NCBI GenBank assembly: GCA_902494565.1 | Contig: CABUTN010000016.1 | Coordinates: 1 to 37,979, forward strand | Source: an uncultured Collinsella sp. | GTDB lineage: Bacteria > Actinomycetota > Coriobacteriia > Coriobacteriales > Coriobacteriaceae | DNA length: 37,979 bases | Direction of reading: 5' to 3' | Shown here: positions 7,475 to 14,337 of the stretch, piece by piece | Numbering within the stretch: the first letter of the stretch is position 1 | How the letters are laid out: each line of letters starts with the position of its first letter | Program-made: the position numbers and the translations under genes | The notes under the pieces: generated by a model | What the model saw: only the letters and a program-made list of their open reading frames with translations | Database searches by the model: none | Told to the model about the DNA's origin: nothing

Positions 7475-8287
7475 ATGTTGTTGTGTCCCGTTTGCCATGA
7501 GCCGTTGGTGGACGACGAGCGTGGTGCTGCATGTGCGGGCGGACACCGGTTTGACCGAGCTCGCGAGGGCTATCTATATCTACTACGTTCGTCCAAGAGC
7601 GGCGACTCCATGGGCGATCCCAAGTCGCAGGCACGCAGCCGTCGTGACTTTCTGAACCGTGGATACTATGCGCCGTTGCGTGATGCGATGGTTGAGCTGG
7701 TGCGCAAGCAGGTGTCTGGGCGCGCCGCGTTTACGAAAGATCCCATGACGCTGCTCGATATTTGCTGCGGTGAGGGCTACTACACCAGCGCCATGGGCGC
7801 GGTGCCGGGCGTGGATGCTTACGGTTTCGACTTGGGCAAAGAGATGGTTCGCCTGGCCGCCAAGCGCGGCGATGCAGCCTATTTCGTAGCCAACATGAAG
7901 GATATCCCCGTGGCCGATGGCGCCTTCGATATGGTGACCGAGCTCTTTGCTCCCTTTAACGAGCGCGAATTTGCCCGCGTGCTGGCGCCAGAGGGCTCGC
8001 TCTACACCGTGGTGCCGGGCGCCCGTCATCTCTTTGGGCTTAAGGAGGTGCTCTACGACACGCCGTACCTTAACGATGAGAAGCTGCCGAAGACCACCGA
8101 GCTCGAGTTAGTCGGAATGCAGCGGGTGTCTGCGAATATTACGCTTCAGACCCAGGCCGACATCGAGGCAGTGTTCCAGATGACGCCGTACTACTACCGT
8201 ACGCGCCCTTCCGACAAAGAACGCCTGGCAAATTTGGACACCCTTCAAACCGACATCGACTTCATCATCGCCGAGTACCGCCACTAA
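7475..8287 (+). CDS. rlmA: 23S rRNA (guanine-N1)-methyltransferase, RlmA type
   Basis: Methylates N1 of a guanine in helix 35 of 23S rRNA (G745 or G748 in other bacteria) using S-adenosylmethionine. The 270-residue protein starts with a zinc module (Cys4, Cys7, Cys20, His24) followed by the family motif FDRAREGYLYLL. The methyltransferase domain has motif I LLDICCGEGYYT and a late AFDMVTELFAP. The start is ATG at 7475 with AAGGAG upstream. In some organisms this modification affects macrolide or tylosin sensitivity, but which guanine is modified here is not visible. It is followed by a hairpin repeat and a bidirectional terminator. Confidence 0.9.
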   Translation: MLLCPVCHEPLVDDERGAACAGGHRFDRAREGYLYLLRSSKSGDSMGDPKSQARSRRDFLNRGYYAPLRDAMVELVRKQVSGRAAFTKDPMTLLDICCGEGYYTSAMGAVPGVDAYGFDLGKEMVRLAAKRGDAAYFVANMKDIPVADGAFDMVTELFAPFNEREFARVLAPEGSLYTVVPGARHLFGLKEVLYDTPYLNDEKLPKTTELELVGMQRVSANITLQTQADIEAVFQMTPYYYRTRPSDKERLANLDTLQTDIDFIIAEYRH

Positions 8288-8321
8288 CCTACCAAAAAGG
8301 GACAGATTTATTTTGGCAGGT
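8287..8321 (+). repeat. Hairpin repeat with GGGACAG core, copy of the 28933 element
   Basis: This 35-bp element matches the one at 28933-28967 at 33 of 35 positions. It starts at the last base of the rlmA stop codon, and the arms ACCTACCAAAA and TTTTGGCAGGT pair with one mismatch. The loop is AGGGACAGATTTA. Confidence 0.75.
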
Positions 8322-8338
8322 TTTATCTGGGCAAACGT

Positions 8339-8378
8339 AAAGGGCCGACCGCGGAGATGCGCGATCGGCCCTTTTTAG
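8339..8378. terminator. Bidirectional intrinsic terminator
   Basis: AAAGGGCCGA (8339-8348) pairs with TCGGCCCTTT (8365-8374), followed by further T residues. It serves rlmA on the plus strand and the small membrane protein gene on the minus strand. Confidence 0.88.
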
Positions 8379-8415
8379 TTGCTTGGCTGAAACAGAGGTT
8401 ATGAGAAGCGGGCGC

Positions 8416-8817
8416 TTACAGGCGGTCCTTGTTCTCGGCCTTAACGGCGTGTGCCTGCTGAACAAAGAACAGGTCGTACACCACGACGACAAAGGCGCCA
8501 AAGTTGATGGCGTCGCCGCCAAACGCGGGAAGCGTAAGCACCGCTTGGGCAAGCGTGGCGACCGCGGCAACAATACCGAGCTTAAACGCGCCGTCCACCT
8601 GCGAAGGCTTGTTGGCGCCCTTGATACCGGCGACGCCTGCGGCAAGGTCGACGAGACCCTTGGCGATAAGCACGACCGCTGCGAGCGTGGCGTACGAACC
8701 GTACGTGGAATCGAGACCGCCCGTGGCGATACCGACGCCGGCGGTGACGAGGCTGGCGATGCCCAAAACAAAGTAGATGAGAGCAAGGATTTTGAGAGTC
8801 TTGCGAGTGAAGCTCAT
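8416..8817 (-). CDS. Small four-helix membrane protein of unknown function
   Basis: A 133-residue protein with about four hydrophobic segments: ILALIYFVLGIASLVTAGVG, then TLAAVVLIAKGLVDLAAGVAG, then IVAAVATLAQAVLTLP, and FGAFVVVVYDLFFVQQA. Charged ends (MSFTRKTLK and KAENKDRL) and a polar loop GANKPSQVDG separate the helices. I do not recognise a named family; the second segment resembles small DUF-type membrane proteins of actinobacteria. The start is ATG at 8817 with GAAAGGA upstream. It is a single gene ending at a shared terminator. No enzymatic motif is seen. Confidence 0.8.
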   Translation of the reverse strand: MSFTRKTLKILALIYFVLGIASLVTAGVGIATGGLDSTYGSYATLAAVVLIAKGLVDLAAGVAGIKGANKPSQVDGAFKLGIVAAVATLAQAVLTLPAFGGDAINFGAFVVVVYDLFFVQQAHAVKAENKDRL

Positions 8818-9045
8818 GGCTGGTCCTTTCGATACGAGTACGCCAACTTGGCGCACCCAATGTACTGCACATATGGTGAAGCACATTGTAGTTCAACGCG
8901 GCGATGCATGCGTTTGAAAGCGTCTCTTGCCTGTACGGTCCAACCTTTCAAAAAGGAAAGCTGGACGTAAGCCAAATCGATGGCAGCCCATGTGCGGCGC
9001 TGCGATGATGAGGTCGTAACAAGGAGCTGGTCTCAAGGAGGAGCC

Positions 9046-9189
9046 ATGATGTACGGAGCAGGGCAAGTGCGTGAGCCGCGGTCGTTGGGAAGGCGCATGA
9101 GTGATTCCGTGATCGCTGCCGTGTGCACGGGATTGATGGCGGTGCTTTGCATTGGGATGCTGTGGGCCATGTCACATGTGGGACAATAG
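9046..9189 (+). CDS. 47-residue single-pass membrane peptide
   Basis: A short frame with a very strong ribosome binding site (AAGGAGGAG) placed directly before ATG ATG. The product has a basic N-terminal half (GQVREPRSLGRRM) and one hydrophobic segment, VIAAVCTGLMAVLCIGMLWA, ending SHVGQ. This is the topology of a small inner-membrane peptide with the N-terminus inside. It is 63 bp upstream of rsmJ on the same strand, but rsmJ has its own ribosome binding site. The function is unknown. A longer reading from 8980 is less likely because it lacks a ribosome binding site. Confidence 0.6.
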   Translation: MMYGAGQVREPRSLGRRMSDSVIAAVCTGLMAVLCIGMLWAMSHVGQ

Positions 9190-9252
9190 CGGACGGTTGG
9201 GTGTCGTCATGAACGGCGCCCACGTATTCGTTTTGCTTGCTAAGGAGTACCC

Positions 9253-9957
9253 ATGGGCGTCGTCGATCCCTTTTCTGTTGCTCGGGCCGCGGGGCTTGAG
9301 CTGACCGGGAAGCCCGAGGGCCTCACGCTCACCGACGGCACGATGGAGCTGCGTGCCGATTTTGGCCGCATGCTGCCGCGACTCAAGCAGGGCCGTCTGC
9401 AGCAAGAGCTGTTGGTGAAGGCTGCGCGTGCAAAAGGCATCGAGCGGCCGTGGGCAATTGACGCCACGGCAGGCTTTGGCGAGGATTCGCTGCTGCTCGC
9501 GGCCGCGGGCTTTGCGGTCGATTTGTATGAGCAGGATTGCGTGATTGCGGCGCTCCTCAAGGATGCCTTGGACCGCGCGGCAGATGATCCGGCGCTTGCG
9601 ACAGCCGTGGCGCGCATGCGCTTACATGCGGGCGAGGACAGTATTACCGGCCTTCGCCATACGGCTGAGCTGATCGGGCGGGGCGAGCTTGCCGCCCCCG
9701 ACGTGGTGTATCTGGACCCCATGTTTCCCGAGCGCACCAAGAGCGCGGCGGTGAAAAAGAAGTTCCAACTTTTGCATCATCTGGAACAGCCGTGTGCCGA
9801 TGAGGAGACGCTGGTCGAAGCTGCGCTTGCGGCGCACCCGCGCAAGGTCGTTATCAAGCGACCGGTGAAGGGGCCACTGCTTGCCGGCGTTAAGCCGAGC
9901 TATCAGCTTGCGGGCAAGGCCGTTCGCTACGATGTGTTAGTGCCGCCGCGCCCGTAA
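9253..9957 (+). CDS. rsmJ: 16S rRNA (guanine1516-N2)-methyltransferase
   Basis: Methylates the exocyclic amine of G1516 in 16S rRNA. The 234-residue protein shows the RsmJ arrangement: DFGRMLPRLKQGRLQQELLVKA, then the SAM-binding DATAGFGEDSLLLAAAG, then the NPPY-equivalent VYLDPMFPERTKSA and KKKFQ, and late KVVIKRPVKGP. The start is ATG at 9253 with AAGGAG upstream. The assignment rests on the DPMFPxRxKSA motif, which I regard as diagnostic for this family (YhiQ). A 7-bp GC hairpin (9973-9991) lies between it and the convergent zinc-ribbon gene. Confidence 0.88.
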   Translation: MGVVDPFSVARAAGLELTGKPEGLTLTDGTMELRADFGRMLPRLKQGRLQQELLVKAARAKGIERPWAIDATAGFGEDSLLLAAAGFAVDLYEQDCVIAALLKDALDRAADDPALATAVARMRLHAGEDSITGLRHTAELIGRGELAAPDVVYLDPMFPERTKSAAVKKKFQLLHHLEQPCADEETLVEAALAAHPRKVVIKRPVKGPLLAGVKPSYQLAGKAVRYDVLVPPRP

Positions 9958-9972
9958 CTTGCGTGCGATTAC

Positions 9973-9991
9973 CGGCGCTTCGCTAGCGCCG
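9973..9991. terminator. Short GC hairpin between convergent genes
   Basis: CGGCGCT (9973-9979) and AGCGCCG (9985-9991) pair around TCGCT. There is no U-tract, so it may only be a weak terminator or a 3' stabiliser for rsmJ. Confidence 0.4.
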
Positions 9992-10005
9992 TGCCGATGC
10001 GGCGT

Positions 10006-10308
10006 CTATTTCCATGGGTGCGACGTCAGGTGCCATCCACCGCAGTATTCGCATTTGTAGCAGGCCAAACCACGCCGCCCGCGGTTTTCGCAGTCGGCCA
10101 TAACTGCCTCGGCCTCGGCGCGCGTATCGTAACGGTTTTTGCGTTCGCACGACTTGTAGCGCCAGGCTTCATTGCGCTCGGCGTTCAGGGCGTCGCGGCG
10201 CTCGTCTTCGCGCGCAAACAGGTAGCTCATATCGCCGCCGGTGGCAGCGCCCAAAAACTCGCTTTTGGCCTTTGACCAGGCGGCTCGCTTTTTGCTTCCC
10301 ATCTGCAT
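10006..10308 (-). CDS. Small zinc-ribbon protein with C-x2-C-x2-CGGWH motif
   Basis: A 100-residue basic protein. The C-terminus has CYKCEYCGGWHLTSH: Cys pairs and two His that look like a metal site, preceded by Cys-containing helices (SCERKNRYDTRAEAEAVMADC). The pattern of a CGGWHLT ribbon after an arginine-rich helix resembles small uncharacterised actinobacterial and phage-encoded proteins, possibly nucleic-acid binding. The start is ATG at 10308, with GGAG nine bases upstream. It diverges from the GNAT gene, sharing a spacer that holds a perfect palindrome. No function can be given. Confidence 0.7.
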   Translation of the reverse strand: MQMGSKKRAAWSKAKSEFLGAATGGDMSYLFAREDERRDALNAERNEAWRYKSCERKNRYDTRAEAEAVMADCENRGRRGLACYKCEYCGGWHLTSHPWK

Positions 10309-10326
10309 CGCGCCCCTCTCCAAACG

Positions 10327-10358
10327 TTGGTATCATTGCTCAATCAAAGTGATACCAA
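10327..10358. promoter_or_regulatory. Palindrome in the divergent promoter region
   Basis: TTGGTATCA (10327-10335) and TGATACCAA (10350-10358) are perfect 9-bp inverted repeats 14 bases apart. Each arm contains a TATCA-type -10 candidate pointing outwards, so one protein could control both divergent genes. Which protein binds is unknown. Confidence 0.5.
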
Positions 10359-10376
10359 TAAACGTGAGGTCGCCGC

Positions 10377-10868
10377 GTGATGATCAGAAAAACCCTCGAT
10401 ACCGACATTCCCGCAGTCATGGCTATCTATGACGCGGCCCGCGCCTTTATGCGCGCGCATGGCAACGCCACGCAGTGGCCCGAGGGCACGCCTTCTGCCG
10501 AGCAGCTGGCTGCCGATATCGCCGCCGGTGGCAGCTATGTGTGCGAAGTCGATGGTCGCGTGGTGGCGACGTTTGCCTTTTTACCGGGCCCGGACGAGTG
10601 CTATGACGTAATTGAGGACGGTCAATGGCGTAGCGACACTCCGTACGCCGTGCTGCACCGTGTGGCATCCGACGGCACCGTGCACGGTATCGCGGCCGCG
10701 ATGTTTGCCTTTGCCAAGGAGCGTGCCGATCACCTGCGCATCGACACACATCAGGACAACCTGCCCATGCAGGGAGCCATTGCCAAGGCCGGGTTTAAGC
10801 GCGCCGGTATCGTATATGTGTCGGACGGTACGCCGCGTGTTGCGTTTGACTGGCTGCGCGAGGCGTAA
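10377..10868 (+). CDS. GNAT family N-acetyltransferase
   Basis: Transfers an acetyl group from acetyl-CoA to an unidentified amine. The 163-residue protein has the GNAT layout: RKTLDTDIPAVMAIYDAAR at the start, a beta-strand core (SYVCEVDGRVVATFAF), AAMFAFAKERADHLRIDTHQDN in place of the pyrophosphate-binding helix and its following strand, and the late QGAIAKAGFKRAGIVYV. The usual R/Q-x-x-G-x-G/A loop is replaced by HGIAAAM, which is seen in a common GNAT subgroup. The start is GTG at 10377, or the adjacent ATG at 10380; GAGG at 10365-10368 fits the GTG better. The substrate is unknown. Confidence 0.85.
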   Translation: MMIRKTLDTDIPAVMAIYDAARAFMRAHGNATQWPEGTPSAEQLAADIAAGGSYVCEVDGRVVATFAFLPGPDECYDVIEDGQWRSDTPYAVLHRVASDGTVHGIAAAMFAFAKERADHLRIDTHQDNLPMQGAIAKAGFKRAGIVYVSDGTPRVAFDWLREA

Positions 10869-10895
10869 GAGCGACGCCTCATATCAATAATTCAT

Positions 10896-10934
10896 GCGAA
10901 CGAAACTGGCCCAGGTGGGGTCATTTTCGTTCGC
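10896..10934 (+). terminator. Hairpin downstream of the GNAT gene
   Basis: GCGAACGAAA (10896-10905) pairs perfectly with TTTCGTTCGC (10925-10934) around a 19-base GC-rich loop. No clear U-tract follows. It is probably the end of the GNAT transcript. Confidence 0.45.
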
Positions 10935-11121
10935 TGTGCTGATTTGCAAGCCGGCTTTCGCAAGGCGCGAACCTACGAAAATCGCCGCGCGGCAACGCGG
11001 GGCGATGAGCTCGGTCGGGGGATAGGGCCCGCTTCGCCCGCCGGCCCGTAAATTGTATCATCCAGTGTGGAACGAGGACGCCCGTTGCCGCGTGCGATGG
11101 GCTTGTAATAAGAAGAGAGCC
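10935..11121 (+). promoter_or_regulatory. Leader region of the Tet(M)-like GTPase gene
   Basis: No gene is visible here. The stretch is GC-rich with several short inverted repeats (for example CCGCG and CGCGG near 10990-11002), then the more A+T-rich ATTGTATCATCC, where TATCAT (11056-11061) is a candidate -10 matching the type used at 3383. AGAAGAGAG before 11122 is the ribosome binding site. A leader-peptide attenuator, as known for tet(M), could not be made out. Confidence 0.3.
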
Positions 11122-13125
11122 ATGTCGAAGCAGGCAGTCGTTGGAATCTTGGCGCATGTCGATGCCGGCAAGACCACGTTGGCCGAGGCCATGCTGTTCA
11201 ACGCGGGTCGCATTCGCAAGCGCGGCCGCGTGGACGATGGCGATTCGCATCTGGACACTAACGCGATCGAGCGTGAGCGCGGCATTACGATCTTCTCGTC
11301 GCAGGCCGTGCTCGACCACGGCGATACCCGCGTCATGCTTGTGGATGCACCAGGGCATGTCGATTTTTCTGCCGAGGCGGAGCGTACATTGCGCGCACTC
11401 GACTACGCGATTTTGGTTGTGGGTGCCAACGACGGCGTGCAGGGGCATACCGAAACCCTGTGGCGCCTGCTTGCGCGCTATGATATTCCGACGTTCATCT
11501 ATATCAACAAAATCGATTTGGAGAATCCCGGCCGTGATGTTTTGCTGGCACAACTTGGGCAGTGTCTTTCCGAGGGTTGCCTGGATGCCAACGAACTGCT
11601 GGCGGGCGGCGTCGTTCAGGAGGACGCTGCTGCGTTGGACGAGGCGGCGCTTGAGGAGTTTCTTGAGGCGGGTGAGCTTTCTGTCGCAACGCTGTCACGC
11701 ATGGTTGCCGAGCGCAAGCTCTTTCCCTGCTTTGCCGGCTCGGCACTCAAGGACCAAGGCGTGGATGAGCTGCTGGATGGCATATGCGCGCTGATGCGCG
11801 AACAGGCATGGCGCTCGGAGTTTGCCGCCCGCGTCTACCGCGTGAGCCGCGGGGATCGCGGCGAGCGCTTGGCATGGGTTAAAGTGACCGGCGGCACGCT
11901 GCATGCCAAGCAGATGATTAACGGACGTTCCGGTGCCGAGGCGTGGGAGCAGAAGGTCGACCAGGTACGCATCTATAACGGCGAAAAGTATGAGCTTGCT
12001 CAAGAAGTTGCTGCTGGCGGTATTTGTGCCGTGACGGGCCTCGCGCACGTTCGCCCTGGTGATGCCCTAGGCGCGGAGCCCGCGGGCGATGCACCTGTCA
12101 TTGCGCCGGTTCTCACCTATACGGTGCTTCCGGGCGAACGCGATGTCCATACGGTGTTCCAGGCGCTGGCCGAGCTTGCCGACGAGGATCCCATGCTCGG
12201 CGTAAGCTGGAACACGCATCTTGAACAAATACATCTGCAGCTTATGGGGGCGGTGCAGCTCGAGGTCGTGCAACGGGTGTTGGCCGATCGCTTTGGCCTT
12301 TCGGTTGCGTTTGAGTCTGGCGGCATTCTCTATAAGGAGACTATTTCGCAGCCGGTCGAGGGCGTGGGCCACTTTGAGCCACTGCGCCACTATGCCGAGG
12401 TGCATCTACGCCTGGAGCCGTTGCCGGCGGGTTCGGGCGTGCAGTTTGGCACCGTGACCTCGACCGACGAGCTCGATCTTAACTGGCAGCGTTTGGCACT
12501 CACCAACGCCATGGAGCGCGATCACCTGGGCGTGCTGACCGGCTCGCCCATCACCGATGTGCGCATTACGCTCACGGGCGGCCGTGCGCATGCCAAACAT
12601 ACCGAGGGCGGCGATTTTCGCCAGGCCACGTACCGCGCGATTCGCCAGGGGCTCATGCAGGCGCGTGAGGCCGGCGCGGCGGTACTGTTGGAGCCGTGGT
12701 ACCACTTTGAGCTCGAGGTGCCGGGGGAGTGCGTGGGCCGGGCGCTCTCAGACGCCACGCGCATGGGCGCTGAGTACGAACCGCCGGCGATGGCGGGCGA
12801 TCGGGCAAAGCTTGTGGGTCGCGTGCCAGCATCCGAGGTGCAGGATTACGCGCTGGAGGTGGCTGCCTATACGAGCGGTCGCGGTCATCTGTACCTGGAG
12901 TTCGCCGGCTATTCGGCTTGCCATGATGCCGAGCGCGTAATCGAGACTGCCGCCTATGAGCCCGAGGCCGATCTGCCTAACACGCCCGATTCGGTCTTTT
13001 GCTCTCACGGCGCCGGCTACACGGTCAAATGGTACGACGTACCCGCCGCGGCGCACGTAAAGGTCGATCCCGCCACCTTTCGCCCCTGGCGGGCAGCAGA
13101 TGCCGAGTTTTTCGGCCACATGTGA
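11122..13125 (+). CDS. Tet(M)/EF-G-like translational GTPase, probably not a tetracycline protector
   Basis: A 667-residue ribosome-dependent GTPase of the Tet(M)/Tet(O)/OtrA branch of the EF-G family. It has G1 AHVDAGKTT (10-18), a switch I RERGITIFSSQ, G3 DAPGHVDF, G4 NKID and G5-like GSALKDQGV, then EF-G domains II-V. Residues about 487-502 correspond to the domain IV loop that Tet(M) uses to displace tetracycline; here it reads HAKHTEGGDFR, not YSPVSTPADFR. The C-terminus carries NTPDSVFCSHGAGYTVKW, typical of chromosomal Tet-like GTPases of unknown role. The start is ATG at 11122. The stop lies inside a hairpin repeat. Resistance is unlikely but not excluded. Confidence 0.85.
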   Translation: MSKQAVVGILAHVDAGKTTLAEAMLFNAGRIRKRGRVDDGDSHLDTNAIERERGITIFSSQAVLDHGDTRVMLVDAPGHVDFSAEAERTLRALDYAILVVGANDGVQGHTETLWRLLARYDIPTFIYINKIDLENPGRDVLLAQLGQCLSEGCLDANELLAGGVVQEDAAALDEAALEEFLEAGELSVATLSRMVAERKLFPCFAGSALKDQGVDELLDGICALMREQAWRSEFAARVYRVSRGDRGERLAWVKVTGGTLHAKQMINGRSGAEAWEQKVDQVRIYNGEKYELAQEVAAGGICAVTGLAHVRPGDALGAEPAGDAPVIAPVLTYTVLPGERDVHTVFQALAELADEDPMLGVSWNTHLEQIHLQLMGAVQLEVVQRVLADRFGLSVAFESGGILYKETISQPVEGVGHFEPLRHYAEVHLRLEPLPAGSGVQFGTVTSTDELDLNWQRLALTNAMERDHLGVLTGSPITDVRITLTGGRAHAKHTEGGDFRQATYRAIRQGLMQAREAGAAVLLEPWYHFELEVPGECVGRALSDATRMGAEYEPPAMAGDRAKLVGRVPASEVQDYALEVAAYTSGRGHLYLEFAGYSACHDAERVIETAAYEPEADLPNTPDSVFCSHGAGYTVKWYDVPAAAHVKVDPATFRPWRAADAEFFGHM

Positions 13126-13146
13126 CAAAGGGACAGTTCCTTTGTC
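13124..13146 (+). repeat. Hairpin repeat with GGGACAG core overlapping a stop codon
   Basis: GACAAAGG (13124-13131) pairs with CCTTTGTC (13139-13146), extended inward by a G-T and an A-T pair around CAG. Its first bases, GA, are the last two of the TGA stop of the Tet-like GTPase gene. It belongs to the same family as the elements at 16845, 18102, 18752 and 28933. Confidence 0.75.
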
Positions 13147-13154
13147 GTATGCTA

Positions 13155-13184
13155 TTGGTGTAACTTGGTATAAGTTGGTATAAC
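13155..13184 (+). promoter_or_regulatory. Three tandem 10-bp repeats over the promoter of the AAA+ gene
   Basis: TTGGTGTAAC, TTGGTATAAG and TTGGTATAAC follow each other without a gap, one helical turn each. The first can serve as the -35 (TTGGTG) and the last as the -10 (TATAAC), 18 bases apart. This looks like an iterated operator placed on one face of the DNA. The binding protein is unknown; the adjacent winged-helix ATPase is a candidate. Confidence 0.55.
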
Positions 13185-13218
13185 TATTGCCAGGGTTTGC
13201 CAATCCGAGGAGGCCGAC

Positions 13219-14337
13219 ATGAATCCAAATCCCTTTAAGCCCACGGCTGGCAAGCGGCCTCCGATACTCATCGGTCGCGAGTCGGTCATCGAAGATTTCG
13301 AGGAAGGGCTCGATAACGGCGCCGGAGCGCCGGGCAGGCTCATGCTCATTACGGGAAACCGCGGCTGTGGCAAAACGGTTCTCTTGCGGGAGCTGCAGCG
13401 TTTAGCTAGCGAGCGCGGATGGGCGGTTGTCTCCGATTCCGCCTCGCTTGGCCTATGCGACCGCCTGGCCGATGCGCTTCGCTCGAATAGGCCAGTTGTG
13501 ACGTCAATGGAGTTCGGGCCGTCATTTGGCCGGATGTCGGTCGAGGCGGCGCGAGCAAAGGGCGAGACGTTGCGCGGGCTGGTCAACGAGCGCCTCAAGA
13601 GGCTCGGTCCAGGCCAGGGCATACTGTTTGCGATTGACGAGGCGCAATCGGCGTCTATCGAGGAACTGGCGGCTCTTGCCGTTCTCTATCAGCAGGTGCT
13701 TGGAGACCAGGATGCCACGGGCTTGTCCGATAGCGACCAGCGCGGTCTTGCGCTGGTGTTCGCCGGCTTACCCAGTATGGTTGACGATCTGCTCGAAGAG
13801 CCGAGCGTGACGTTTTTGCGGCGTGCCCAGCAGCGTACGCTGGGGGCGATATCTTTGCCCAAGGTGCGCGATTCATATATCCAGACGGTCAAAGACGCTG
13901 GTCTTTACGTTGACGCGGAGACGGCGGACCTTGCGGCACGCAAGAGCATGGGGCATCCCTATATGGTTCAGCTGGTGGGCTATTACATGTGGCGCTCTGC
14001 TGTCCGACGTGGCTCACAGGTCATCGAAAGGCGCGATGTCGAGGATGGCCATGCGGATGCCGTCTTCGAGTTCTATGAAGCGGTTGACGCGCCCCTGTAT
14101 TACGGGCTGCGCAGTCCACAGCGCCTTTTTATCGAGGCCATGGCGGTTGACGAGGACAAGCCGACGCGCATGGCGGATATCATTGAGCGCTGCGATCGTA
14201 CCCAGAGCTGGGCGAGTAAATATCGCGCAAGCCTGATTCGCGAGCGCGTCATCGAGGCTGCCGGATACGGTCTCGTCCGGTTTACCGTGCCCATGCTGGG
14301 CGCGTACATTCGCGATCGAGTTTTATGGCATGAGTAG
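13219..14337 (+). CDS. AAA+ ATPase with C-terminal winged helix (Orc1/Cdc6-like, AAA_16)
   Basis: A 372-residue cytoplasmic ATPase. It has a GRE box (LIGRE, 17-21), Walker A GNRGCGKT (46-53), Walker B ILFAIDEAQ (about 135-143), a sensor-1 strand LALVFAGLP and a conserved VTFLRRAQQ box that may hold an arginine finger. The last 80 residues look like a winged helix (SWASKYRASLIRERVIEAAG). It is paralogous to the protein at 16884-17984: both start NPFxPxxG and share GLP...V...L...VxFLRRAQQ. The start is ATG at 13219 with GAGGAGG upstream. Its 3' end overlaps the UvrA-like gene by 8 bp, so they are translationally coupled. The role is unknown. Confidence 0.8.
   Translation: MNPNPFKPTAGKRPPILIGRESVIEDFEEGLDNGAGAPGRLMLITGNRGCGKTVLLRELQRLASERGWAVVSDSASLGLCDRLADALRSNRPVVTSMEFGPSFGRMSVEAARAKGETLRGLVNERLKRLGPGQGILFAIDEAQSASIEELAALAVLYQQVLGDQDATGLSDSDQRGLALVFAGLPSMVDDLLEEPSVTFLRRAQQRTLGAISLPKVRDSYIQTVKDAGLYVDAETADLAARKSMGHPYMVQLVGYYMWRSAVRRGSQVIERRDVEDGHADAVFEFYEAVDAPLYYGLRSPQRLFIEAMAVDEDKPTRMADIIERCDRTQSWASKYRASLIRERVIEAAGYGLVRFTVPMLGAYIRDRVLWHE

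Noticed and set aside
11122..13125. Tetracycline resistance determinant tet(M)/tet(O)
   Set aside because: The drug-displacing loop is not conserved and the C-terminus matches chromosomal Tet-like GTPases.
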